Under the pieces are notes generated by a model. That model was not told the origin of the DNA, searched no databases, and saw only the letters and a program-made list of their open reading frames with translations. A DNA stretch of 64,000 nucleotides from Saprospirales bacterium (GTDB lineage: Bacteria; Bacteroidota; Bacteroidia; Chitinophagales; Saprospiraceae): assembly GCA_016719895.1 (NCBI GenBank), contig JADJYG010000004.1, positions 1 through 64,000 on the forward strand. Reading direction: 5' to 3'. Below are positions 51,501 to 61,773 of the stretch, piece by piece; the first letter of the stretch is position 1, and the number at the start of each line of letters is the position of its first letter. The translations under genes and the position numbers were made by a program.

Positions 51501-54500
51501 CAATGATACCGCAGCCTATATGCTGCATACGGGCGCCGGCGCCCTGCTTGGCCAGGTATTGGCGCAAAACATCGACGGCGTTTTTCAACAGATACCAGGC
51601 ATGCAGGCTGATTCGATCTACTATATTTCCTATGTGGCCGGAAACGCCGTCAACGGCCTGCCGGATTTGTCGGATCCCTGTTTAGCGGTATCGCCGGGGC
51701 AGCCGGTGGTTTTCCATTCCTATCCTGCCGTGCTGGCAGGTATGGATACGGCCATTTGCGGCAACTCCGCAGCGCTGCAAGCGCATCCGCCGGCCGGGTA
51801 CTGGAGCGTTTTAACGGGGCCGGCTGCAGCCCTGGCCCTTGCTGGTATTCAGAACCCGGGCGCCGTGGTAACAGCAGCACAACCCGGCGCCTACGCCTTG
51901 TCGTGGACGGCCTCTTCGAACGGCTGTACGGCTGCTGACAGCCTGAAAATTGTGTTTTGGAGCAATCCAATTCCGGAAGACCTGAAACTCGCGTGCGATT
52001 CCACCAACGAATCCTATACGGTGCGGTTTAAAATTGACGGGGGCGCCCCACCCTATTTTATCGACGGGGAGTTGCTCGCCGGCGATACCTTCACATCGGA
52101 TCCGTTACCGGCCGGAACCTCGTATGTATTCCTTGTTTGGGATAACAATCAATGCGCGGCGGATACCCTGACTGGCAATCATGCCTGCGCCTGTACCACT
52201 TCGGCCGGCACCCTGCCGGCAGCGCTATTGAGCGCTTGCGCCGGCGACTCCGTACGGGTTGTCAGCAACGGCGATTATGTATTGGACGGGAATGATGTAG
52301 CCGCTTTTGTGTTGCATTCCAGCCCTGGGCCGGCGCTGGGGCAGCCCTTCGCCTACAACCAAACGGGCGTATTCGGCTTCACGCAGGGGATGCAATACGG
52401 CGTTACTTATTATGTATCGTTGGTGGCGGGCAATGCAGTAAATGGTTTTCCAAACCCCACCGATGCCTGCCTTTCGGTGTCGGCGGGACAGCCGGTCATT
52501 TTTTACCTCCCCTGATACCCGTTGCCGCCGGGCCGGCTGCACTGTGCGGGCTCCAGGCCACACTGTCCGTTGCCGGCGCCGGGTATCCGGGTAAATGGAC
52601 GCTGGACGCCGGGCCGGGTCCTGCCGTCTTTTCCGATGCGGTATTACCGAACAGCAGCGTCGAGGTTTCTATACCCGGGATGTATGTTTTCCGCTGGACG
52701 ACATCAAACGGTTTATGCACGGCTACAGATACCGCGGCGGTTGTTTTTAATGCGATCCCCAGCGTGGAAAACCTGAAGAATATCTGCGCCGGAACAAATG
52801 ACGCGTATACCGTTTCGTTCACCGTATCCGGAGGGCTTCCGCCTTATACGGCAGACGGCTTAAACGGAGGGTTCAATGTAAATACTTTTCTATCTGAAAT
52901 CCTCCCAAATAATAGTTTCTATAGTTTTTTTATAACAGATGCAAACGGGTGTACATCGCCGCCACAAACCGGGACGCATAATTGTCTGTGCGCCTCCAAT
53001 GCAGGATCCATGCTGCAAACAACGGCGACTTTTTGCGCCGGTCAGCCGGCCATTGCCGTATGGAACAACGATCCTGTGCTGGACGCTGACGACACCCTGC
53101 TTTTCGTTTTGCACAACCTGCCCGGCAACACATTGGGCACTATATTCGGTACTGCCGACAAACCCGCCTTCCCACTTGCGCCAGGCATGCAAACCGGTAC
53201 AACCTATTATATTTCTGCTGTTGCCGGCAACAAAGCTAGCGGTAGTATAAACCTGAACGACCCCTGCCTTTCGGTAGCAGCCGGGGCACCGGTGCAATGG
53301 AGAGCCTTGCCGGCGGCTGCGATGAACGGCGATCAATCCATTTGTGCCGGTCAATCCGTCATGATCAGTTTGACCGGAAGCGGCGTTTTCCCATTGGAAG
53401 CCAGGTATCAGGATGACGCCGGAACCGTTTATACGGCTTATCTGACTGCCCCGGTTGTCGAAATAGCGGTTATGCCAACCCTTACTACGACCTACACGCT
53501 GCTCAGCGTACAGGACAGCGGCACGCCGGCGTGCAGAAACGAGGCTGTTCCGGACAGCATCCGGATCACCGTCCGGAATCCGGCAAGCGCAGGTGTTCCA
53601 ACCGTGCCGCTGGAGGCCTGCGCGCAGGATACGGTGCAGGTAGTGCTGGCTGATATGCTTGCAGGTGAAAATACCGGTGGCTTTTGGGTGGAGCAGTCGC
53701 CCGCTCCGTCGGCGACGGGCGGGTTTGACGCCGCAGCCGGCATTTTCCGGATGGCAGAACAGCTGCCGGGCGAGTATATCTTTCAATATACAGTAAAGGG
53801 TGAACCGCCTTGTCCGGATGACAGTGCGCACGTCGCGGTGTTTATCCGCCCAAGACCGGTAGCAAATGCCGGGCCGGATAAAACCCTGGACTGCGACCAT
53901 CCGGAAGTCCTGATCGGACAGATCCTCCAGCCGGCTGGCCACCTGTTCGAATGGCGGAGGGAGGGCGTTGCCGTTCCGGGCGGACAAGCGCCGGCGATCT
54001 GGGCTGAAGAACCGGGCTTATATGTTTTAGCGGTAATAAATGATTTCGGTTGTACGGCCGTCGACACCGCCCAGGTTTTCAAAGCGGAAAAGCGTTCTCC
54101 GGATGGTCGTTGCAGGTGCACCCGGTACGTTGTCACGGCGAAGCCAATGGAATTATCCGGATCGATTCGGTCTACGGAGGATCTCCTCCCGTCTTGTTCG
54201 GCCTGAATGGCGGTCTGCTGAGCCAGGCGCGGAATTTTGAAGGCTTGCCGCCGGGAGTGTATATCCTGGATGCACAGGATGCGGCGGGTTGTATGTGGCG
54301 GGATACCGTCATTATCGCGGAACCTCCGGAAATAAAAATTGACCTGGGCGGCGATATTGAGGCAGCGTTAGGCGATTCGGCGCATCTTGTGTTATATGCC
54401 TCCATAAATCCCGGCAGCCTGGATACGGTCATTTGGGCACCTCTGCTCGATACGGCCGCAGCAGGCCGGATGTTTCAGCATTTTGCTCCGCTGCGCTCCG

Positions 54501-54868
54501 GCAGAATTACAGCAACGGTGCGCGATACCAACGGGTGCGAAGCCGCTGATGCCATTGCAGTGTGGGTGAGCAAGTTCCGGCGCGTTTACATCCCGAACAT
54601 TTTTAATCCGGAGAGCTGGCAGAACGCCCTATTCGAATTAAGCTTTGGCGCAGATGTGCTGCGGGTGGATGCATTTTTAATTTTCAACCGGTGGGGGGAA
54701 AAAGTATTTGAGTCCCGTTCGTTCATGCCGGGAGATGTGTCCGGAGCATGGGACGGAAAATTCCGGGGAGAAAAGGCGCCGGCCGGCGTATATGCGTTTT
54801 ACCTGTCGGTTCTGTTCAAGGATGGCGAGAACGAAGTAATCACAGGAAATGTGACTTTATTGCGCTGA
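48598..54868 (+). pseudogene. Giant T9SS repeat protein with two apparent frameshifts
   Basis: A ~2090-codon gene read in three frames: 48598-52515, then from about 52503 to 54110, then to 54868. Signal peptide 1-34; a P-domain-like jelly roll ('DNFQGNFLIQVQNAANPTLG' ... 'GQWVLTVVDAQGNDMGNFYD', residues about 46-200); many PKD/Ig-like, Cys-rich modules; a SprB-like repeat near 54110-54290; and a C-terminal gliding-type sorting domain ('RVYIPNIFNPESW', 'FNRWGEKVFESRSF', 'GAWDGKFRGEKAPAGVYAFY'). The first break is at a run of six T (52499-52504), the second in 54085-54115. Both need one extra base, and with two bases added the total length is divisible by three. Conservation continues across both breaks, so it may be two sequencing errors or a young pseudogene. 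Likely a surface adhesin. Confidence 0.85.
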
Positions 54869-55134
54869 TTAACTGTTTTTTAAAATTTAATATTTTTTCA
54901 ATATAATGAGCGGCTCCAAATACCCTTGAAGAGAATTTGCCGAAACAGGCTGAATTATTTGGCTTCAACGCCGGTAAGATGCCCCGTTAAAGTATCTAAA
55001 AAAGAAGGGCCCGGAATAAAATTCTTCCTTCCTTTGCAAATTCTTTAATCCGTTTCCCACCTCCCGGTTGTTGTGCCCTATGGCATTATGCTCTGAATGT
55101 TATAAAACACAAAATTTTTAATTACCGGCTTCAC

Positions 55135-58100
55135 ATGGTAAAAAAACTACTAGCATTAACGATGCTGCTGCTGGCGGCTTGGGGAATGAAAGCGCAATTG
55201 CCGCCGCCCTGCCCTTCGAACACGGAACCAGCAGCCGATCTTTGTTCCGACATCTGCATTTACTGCAACTTCAACGGCTACATGGGTACCACTTCGGGGT
55301 ACACCGGCCAAACGCCCCCGGGTTTTTGCGGGACCATTGAAAATGAACAGTGGCTCGGGTTTATTGCGGGCGCTCCTGCAGCGACCTTTACGGCTACGCC
55401 TACGAACTGTATCACCGGCAATGGCATTCAGATTGCATTGTACACCAGTTGCAGCAGCTCCCCGGTTGCCTGCAACGGCGGCTCGGCCGGCGGCGCCAGC
55501 GCGCCGGTGTCCATTACCACAAGCCTCACGCCCGGCGTCAACTATTTTCTGTTGATCGACGGTTATGCGGGCGACCAATGCGATTTCAGCATTACTGTAA
55601 CGCCGCCCAGTGCGGTGCAGGCGCCGCCGGTTGCGCCCACCGGCCTAATCTCCGGTCCGACTACCATCTGCCCGGGCGCCACCGTAACGTTTAGCTTGCC
55701 CGTCGTGGCCGGGGCCGGCGCCTATACCTGGACTGCGCCACCCGGCACCCTGATCAATGGCCAGGATCCACCGGTGACCGTGCCTGCGCCTGGCGGTAAT
55801 GTCGTCAGCGTGACCGTAGGCCCGACCGGCGGCCAAATTTGTGTAACGCCGAATAACTCCTGCGACGAAGGTACCGAGCGCTGCAAAAACATTGTCGTCC
55901 AGCCCATTCCTCCAACCATCCTGACGCCTGCAGTGGTTTGCAATGAAGATATACCGTATGAGCTTCCCTGGGGCGACCTGGTCAGCAACAGCGGCACCTT
56001 TGAGGTAACCCTCACGTCTTACCAGGGTTGCGACAGCGTAGTGCGTCAGCAGGTGACCGTGAAACCGCCAATCATCAAGTTTCTGGCGCCGCAAACCGTG
56101 TGCGCGGGCCAGTGTATCACGGTATGTGGCGAAGAGTATTGCGACGGCGGCAATTATTCGCACGTGTGCGAGTCGTATCAGGGATGCGACAGCACGATCA
56201 ACTTTTCCTTAATCGTGTTGGATCCGGTCGCACAGATTATCCCCAATGGTGTTATCACGTGCTCAAACAGCTCCGTTGTCCTCAATTCAGCCGCATCGCC
56301 CGGTACAAAAATTTGGAAAACACTGAGCGGCCAGGTGCTCGGCACCGGGGCCACTTTGACTGTTACGCAACCGCAAACGGTTGTGCTGACGGTAACCGCC
56401 TCCGGCGGTGGCAACTTCTGTATAAAAAATGATACCTTAGTCGTGACCGGCAATACGACGCCGCCTAATGTGACGGCTACCGGCGGGGTTTTGGGATGTG
56501 GAAACGCCCAGGCCCAGCTGAGCTCCAGCACCAACGCAGCCAATGCGACGTATGCCTGGGGGCCGGCAACAGGCCTGAGCGCCACGAATATTTCCAACCC
56601 GATCGCCACCCTCGGCGGCGTGTATACGGTGACGGTAACCGATCCTTCCAATGGCTGTACCAATACGGCTTCCGTCACGGTTGCCGGCAACACCACCCCG
56701 CCACCCGCTTCGGCTACCGGCGGGATACTGACCTGCACCAATACGACGATTCCGATTTCAGCGGCGACAAACGTGAGTATGCCCACTTTTAATTGGACCG
56801 GACCGGCAGGGTTCTCTTCCACCAGCCAAAACCCGACGGTGGGAGCGGCAGGCACGTATACCGTTACGATCACCGATTTGTCTAATAACTGCACGGCCAC
56901 GGCAACCGCCTCGGTCACGTTGAACAATACGCCACCATCGGCCAGCGCCACCGGCGGAACCATAAGTTGTACGACGCCGACGATAACCTTGAATGGCAAT
57001 TCGCCAACTCCCGGAGTATCGTATTCCTGGATAGGCTCCACGGGCGCTACCTTCAATGTACAAAATCCGGATGTAACCGCTGCAGGCGCCTACACGGTGA
57101 CGGTGCTCAACCCGGCGAACGGCTGTACCTCGACGGCCACAACGACGGTCAATGGCGATACCAATCCGCCCACGGCCTCGGCTACCGGCGGGACGGTTTC
57201 CTGCGGCCAGCCCAACCTGACCCTGGCCGGCGGTTCCACTACCCCTGCAGTTACCTTTGCCTGGGCGGGCCCCGGTGGATTCAGTTCCAACCTGCAAAAC
57301 CCCGCCGTCACGGTACCGGGCATCTACACGCTCACTGTAACGGCAACCAACAACTGTACACAGACGGCCACGGCCACCGTCAATGGCGACTTTGGCGTGC
57401 CGGACGCTTCAGCCACCGGCGGAGTGATTACCTGTTCCTCCACCAGCACCACCGTGAACGGCGCCTCTACTACGCCCGGAGCCATTTTCCAATGGATCGG
57501 ACCGGGGGGGAATGTGTTCAACGGCGCTTCGCCCACAGTATCGAATGTCGGCGTTTACACGCTTACCGTTACGGCGCCGAATGGCTGTACCGCCACGGCT
57601 TCCGCTACGGTAGCGCCGGACGCCAATGTGCCCAACGCCAGTGCTGCCGGCGGCACCCTGAACTGTACGATTACGAGTATTATGCTGGACGGCGGTTCGA
57701 TTACACCCGGCGTGACGCTGAGTTGGATCGGCCCCAATAATTTCACCTCTGTTGTTGAAGACCCGGTGGTCGCTGACCCTGGCGTATATACCCTGACGGT
57801 ATCAAATCCTGCCAACGGCTGCACGGCGGTTGCCACGGCCAATGTTATACTGGACGACGCAGCGCCCGGCGCCACAGCCAATGGCGGTACGGTGACCTGT
57901 GCCCAGCCGGACTTGAATTTGACCGGCACCTCGTCCGCCAACAACGTAACCTGGGCCTGGAGCGGGCCTGGATTTACCTCCGTGGAACAAAACCCGTCGG
58001 TTTCTACAGCCGGAACATACACCCTGGTGGTAACCGGCCAGAACGGTTGTACCTCCTCTGCTGTGGCGACGGTGCTGGCCGATCAAACGCTTCCGGTGCC

Positions 58101-61100
58101 GTCTGCAACCACAGGCACGCTGACGTGTGCACTGACCAACCTCACGCTGAATGGCAGCGCTAACGTGGCGGTAACGTTCAATTGGAACGGACCGTCCAAT
58201 TTCAGTTCAACGGCGCAAAACCCAAGCGTTTCACAACCCGGCGATTATACCCTTATAGTAACGGCAACAAACGGATGCGTGGATTCCATAACCGTAACCG
58301 TGGACCAGGACATTGCGCCGCCCAATATTTCAGCCAGCGGAAACACAATTTCCTGCACCAACCCGCAAGTATCGCTGACCGGCGCTTCCACGACGAATGG
58401 CGCTACCTTCCTCTGGCTTGGGCCGAATAGTTTCAACTCGACCGCGCCCAGCCCGCTGGTAAACGCCAATGGAACGTATACCCTCCGGGTGACGGGCCCA
58501 AACGGCTGCACTTCAGAACAGTCGGTCGATGTATCGTTGGATACGGAAGTGCCGATCGTGTTTGCACAACCATCAGACATATTGACTTGTGCGACGACGA
58601 CAATCGATCTATTAACTACGGCAACAAACGCATCGTCGCCCGTTCAATCGTATGCCTGGACCGGTCCGAACAGCTTCGCCTCGTCTAACGAAGATCCGGC
58701 TATCACCGTGCCGGGTACGTATACCGTGGTCGTTACCTCAGCCAATGGATGCGCCACCACAGCCACCGCCACGGTAAACCAGGATATTACCCCACCGAAC
58801 GTAAGCGCGCTGGGCGGCACGCTGACGTGTGTCATTACGGAAATTCAACTTGCCGGCGGCTCGACTACGCCGAACGCGAGCTTCTCCTGGCAGGGGCCCG
58901 GCTTTACATCGCCCCTCCAGAACCCCACCATCAACGCTGAAGGCGATTATACCCTGACCGTTACCGGGCCGAATGGCTGTACGGCATCGGCTACCGCGTC
59001 AGTGGTTTTGGACGGCGACTTTCCGGACGCCACCGCCGTTTCTTCCAACAACCTGGATTGCGATGAGCTGGCCTCCCAACTGACCGGAACCAGCAGCGTT
59101 GCAAACGTTACCTATGCCTGGACGGATCCAGCAGGCAACATCATCGGTATAACGGCGAATGTAACTGTTTCTGCGCCTGGCGCCTACGAGTTGGCTGTTA
59201 CCGCTCCCAATGGTTGCGTGACCAATGCGAACGTGCTCATCACACAGGATATCGCGCTTCCGGGAGCGACTGCCTTAGGCGATACGATTGATTGTATTAC
59301 CGGACAGACACCCATTACCGGCGGGTCTTCCACCCTCAATGTTACCTGGCAATGGAATGGGCCTGGCGGGTTTACTTCCAGCCAGCAAAGTCCGGTCGTA
59401 TCCCAAGACGGCGTTTATACGCTAACGGTCACCGGCTTGAACGCCTGTACTTCCACCGCCACGGCCACCGTTACGGAAAACACCGCATCGCCGGTCGTTA
59501 CGGTAAACGGAGCGGGAACCCTGACCTGCCTGGTAACAGACCTGACGCTCACCGGTACGATCAGCACACCGGGTGCAGTTGGCGTATGGACCGGCCCCGG
59601 GGGCGCTGTAGTGTCTGCGACGCCTACCGTGAATGTGTCCAGCCCGGGTGTGTACACCTATACGGTAACGGCGCCAAACGGTTGTATTTCCGCTCCGACG
59701 CTTACGGTCGCTCAGGATATTGTCACGCCACAAAACGTGATCGTTACCGGCGGGTTGATCAACTGCTCGATGCCAACCTTGCCGCTGACTGCGTCCACCT
59801 CGACTCCGAACGTTGCGTTCAATTGGACCGGGCCGGGCGGATTTACGTCGACCCAGCAAAATCCGACCATCAACGCTGCCGGCACGTATACGGTTTTATT
59901 GACCAACCAGGCCAACGGCTGCCAGGCAACCGCCGTGACTTCCGTGACGAGCGATTTTGCGCAACCCAGCGGTTCTATTATTACCGAAATCATCACCTGC
60001 AGCTTGCCCACGGTCACGCTGGATCTGAATACGAATACACCCAATGTGCAATTCAATTGGGCCGGGCCGGGTATTACTGCAGCCAATCAGAAGGTCGAAG
60101 ACCCGCAGGTTTCCGTTGCAGGCACCTACACCGTTACCATTACCGCCCAGAATGGTTGTACCAGTGTGTTCCCCATTATAGTATTTGCCGATAAAGCGGC
60201 GCCAAACATATCGACGACCGGTACCACGCTCAGCTGCGCACAACCGTCCAGAACAATCACCGGCGCCTCCCAGACGGCAGGCGTCACGTACTCCTGGACG
60301 GGGCCGGGCGGATTTACGTCCGCGCAACCCAGCCCCACCGTAAATGTGCCTGGCAACTATATTCTTACCGTAACGGCGCCAAACGGTTGCACCTCGACGT
60401 CGGTAGCCGTGGTGAATGCGGACGACAGTTTGCCCACTGTATCCGCTGCCGGGGGTATACTCACCTGTACCGTGACGAGTATTCAACTGACGGGCGCCAC
60501 CAACAATGCAGCCGTAACCTGGCTTTGGAGCGGCCCGGCCGGATTTACCTCCACGGCGCAAAACCCGACTGTCGGCACTTCCGGCTCGTATAATGTGACG
60601 GTAACAGCCCCTAACGGCTGCACCGCCACGGCCAGCGCCAGCGTACAAGCCGATACCGAAGGGCCCGAGGTCATCACCGGGGTGCCGGAGCAATTGGATT
60701 GCACCACTTCGCAGGTAAGCCTCAGCGCGACCGCAGTCGAGCCGGGCAATTACACGTATCAATGGACGACGCAAGCCGGCAACATCCTTTCCGGCGCCTT
60801 TTCCCAGAACCCGGTGGTCAGCACTGCCGCCGTGTACAATGTGGTGGTCACCAACCAGCAAAATGGATGTAGTACGACGGAAGACGTGGTGGTTATCAAC
60901 GATTCCACCACCGTATCGGGCGCCATTTTAAGCGTGCGCAATGTTTCCTGCTTTGGCAAAACAGATGGCGTAATCGGTGTAAACAGCGTCGTTGGCGGCA
61001 CGCCGCCCTTCCTGTACTCGCTGGACAACCTGCCGCTGGTTCCTTCGGCCTTCTTCACCTCACTGGCGCCGGGGTCGCACCTGCTGCTGATCCAGGATGC

Positions 61101-61701
61101 CAATGGCTGTGAGTGGGAAACCACCCTGGAGGTTGGAGAGCCGGAAGAACTGCTCGTCGATCTCGGGCCGGATGTCATCGTTCCCCTCGGGCATACCATC
61201 CAATTATCGCTGAACAATACGGTGAATTTCCCGGACCGGGTGGAAAGCCTCGTGCTGGATCCCAGCAGTCTGGACAGCGTATTTTGCGACACCTGCTCAG
61301 GTATCCTGAAACCGTTTACTTCCTTCCGGTATTTCGTGACCGTGGTTGACTCCAACGGCTGCAAAGCCACAGACAACCGGACGATCATCGTGGATAAGAC
61401 TCGATATGTGTATATTCCGAACGCGTTCAACCCGGAAGCCTCGGATAACGATGCCATCTTCTACATTTCCGGCGACACCCGACAAATCCGGATCATCAAA
61501 TCCTTCCGCGTGTTTGACCGTTGGGGTAATGCCGTACACGAGCGGTTTAATTTTATGCCAAATCATCCAGCGTCCGGCTGGGACGGCAGCATTCGGGGCG
61601 ACAAGGCGAATCCGGCGGTATTTGTTTACTATGCTGAAATTGAATTTATTGACGATGAAGTGATCTTGTATAAAGGAGATGTTACCTTGTTCAGAGAATA
61701 A
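55135..61701 (+). CDS. Giant cysteine-rich Ig/PKD-repeat surface protein with T9SS C-terminal domain
   Basis: 2188 aa, secreted. Signal peptide 1-20 ('LLALTMLLLAAWGMKAQ'). N-terminal jelly-roll-like domain (20-160) with 'CNFNGYMGTTSGYTGQTPPG' and 'YFLLIDGYAGDQCDFSITV'; a PKD-like module ('LISGPTTICPGATVTFSLPV'); two 'YQGCDSVV/CDSTI' Cys modules; then about 20 tandem Ig-like repeats of ~77 residues (from about residue 365 to 1935), each with 'SATGG-LTC', 'F-WTGPGGFTS--QNPTV', 'AGTYTLTVT-PNGCT-TATA'. A SprB-like repeat ('VRNVSCFGKTDGVIGVNSVV') and a gliding-motility-type CTD ('YVYIPNAFNPEAS' ... 'GWDGSIRGDKANPAVFVYYA') close it. Two Cys per repeat suggest disulphide-stiffened fibres. Probable adhesin or gliding protein. 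A terminator follows. Confidence 0.93.
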   Translation: MVKKLLALTMLLLAAWGMKAQLPPPCPSNTEPAADLCSDICIYCNFNGYMGTTSGYTGQTPPGFCGTIENEQWLGFIAGAPAATFTATPTNCITGNGIQIALYTSCSSSPVACNGGSAGGASAPVSITTSLTPGVNYFLLIDGYAGDQCDFSITVTPPSAVQAPPVAPTGLISGPTTICPGATVTFSLPVVAGAGAYTWTAPPGTLINGQDPPVTVPAPGGNVVSVTVGPTGGQICVTPNNSCDEGTERCKNIVVQPIPPTILTPAVVCNEDIPYELPWGDLVSNSGTFEVTLTSYQGCDSVVRQQVTVKPPIIKFLAPQTVCAGQCITVCGEEYCDGGNYSHVCESYQGCDSTINFSLIVLDPVAQIIPNGVITCSNSSVVLNSAASPGTKIWKTLSGQVLGTGATLTVTQPQTVVLTVTASGGGNFCIKNDTLVVTGNTTPPNVTATGGVLGCGNAQAQLSSSTNAANATYAWGPATGLSATNISNPIATLGGVYTVTVTDPSNGCTNTASVTVAGNTTPPPASATGGILTCTNTTIPISAATNVSMPTFNWTGPAGFSSTSQNPTVGAAGTYTVTITDLSNNCTATATASVTLNNTPPSASATGGTISCTTPTITLNGNSPTPGVSYSWIGSTGATFNVQNPDVTAAGAYTVTVLNPANGCTSTATTTVNGDTNPPTASATGGTVSCGQPNLTLAGGSTTPAVTFAWAGPGGFSSNLQNPAVTVPGIYTLTVTATNNCTQTATATVNGDFGVPDASATGGVITCSSTSTTVNGASTTPGAIFQWIGPGGNVFNGASPTVSNVGVYTLTVTAPNGCTATASATVAPDANVPNASAAGGTLNCTITSIMLDGGSITPGVTLSWIGPNNFTSVVEDPVVADPGVYTLTVSNPANGCTAVATANVILDDAAPGATANGGTVTCAQPDLNLTGTSSANNVTWAWSGPGFTSVEQNPSVSTAGTYTLVVTGQNGCTSSAVATVLADQTLPVPSATTGTLTCALTNLTLNGSANVAVTFNWNGPSNFSSTAQNPSVSQPGDYTLIVTATNGCVDSITVTVDQDIAPPNISASGNTISCTNPQVSLTGASTTNGATFLWLGPNSFNSTAPSPLVNANGTYTLRVTGPNGCTSEQSVDVSLDTEVPIVFAQPSDILTCATTTIDLLTTATNASSPVQSYAWTGPNSFASSNEDPAITVPGTYTVVVTSANGCATTATATVNQDITPPNVSALGGTLTCVITEIQLAGGSTTPNASFSWQGPGFTSPLQNPTINAEGDYTLTVTGPNGCTASATASVVLDGDFPDATAVSSNNLDCDELASQLTGTSSVANVTYAWTDPAGNIIGITANVTVSAPGAYELAVTAPNGCVTNANVLITQDIALPGATALGDTIDCITGQTPITGGSSTLNVTWQWNGPGGFTSSQQSPVVSQDGVYTLTVTGLNACTSTATATVTENTASPVVTVNGAGTLTCLVTDLTLTGTISTPGAVGVWTGPGGAVVSATPTVNVSSPGVYTYTVTAPNGCISAPTLTVAQDIVTPQNVIVTGGLINCSMPTLPLTASTSTPNVAFNWTGPGGFTSTQQNPTINAAGTYTVLLTNQANGCQATAVTSVTSDFAQPSGSIITEIITCSLPTVTLDLNTNTPNVQFNWAGPGITAANQKVEDPQVSVAGTYTVTITAQNGCTSVFPIIVFADKAAPNISTTGTTLSCAQPSRTITGASQTAGVTYSWTGPGGFTSAQPSPTVNVPGNYILTVTAPNGCTSTSVAVVNADDSLPTVSAAGGILTCTVTSIQLTGATNNAAVTWLWSGPAGFTSTAQNPTVGTSGSYNVTVTAPNGCTATASASVQADTEGPEVITGVPEQLDCTTSQVSLSATAVEPGNYTYQWTTQAGNILSGAFSQNPVVSTAAVYNVVVTNQQNGCSTTEDVVVINDSTTVSGAILSVRNVSCFGKTDGVIGVNSVVGGTPPFLYSLDNLPLVPSAFFTSLAPGSHLLLIQDANGCEWETTLEVGEPEELLVDLGPDVIVPLGHTIQLSLNNTVNFPDRVESLVLDPSSLDSVFCDTCSGILKPFTSFRYFVTVVDSNGCKATDNRTIIVDKTRYVYIPNAFNPEASDNDAIFYISGDTRQIRIIKSFRVFDRWGNAVHERFNFMPNHPASGWDGSIRGDKANPAVFVYYAEIEFIDDEVILYKGDVTLFRE

Positions 61702-61717
61702 CAAGGTTATACAGCAC

Positions 61718-61750
61718 AGAGCCTCTCCCGGCTTCCGGTAGAGGCTCTTT
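61718..61750 (+). terminator. Rho-independent terminator
   Basis: AGAGCCTC (61718-61725) pairs with GAGGCTCT (61741-61748), with a 15-base loop and a short T run (TTTC). It lies 17 bases after the stop of the 2188-aa gene and before the next gene, so the giant genes are separate transcripts. Confidence 0.75.
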
Positions 61751-61773
61751 CATTAATTAACAAAGTCCAGCTC

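Noticed and set aside
56178..57056. Long - strand open frames opposite the giant repeat proteins (here and at several places between 55 and 63.8 kb).
   Set aside because: Repetitive Val/Pro/Thr-rich shadows of the Ig repeats on the other strand.
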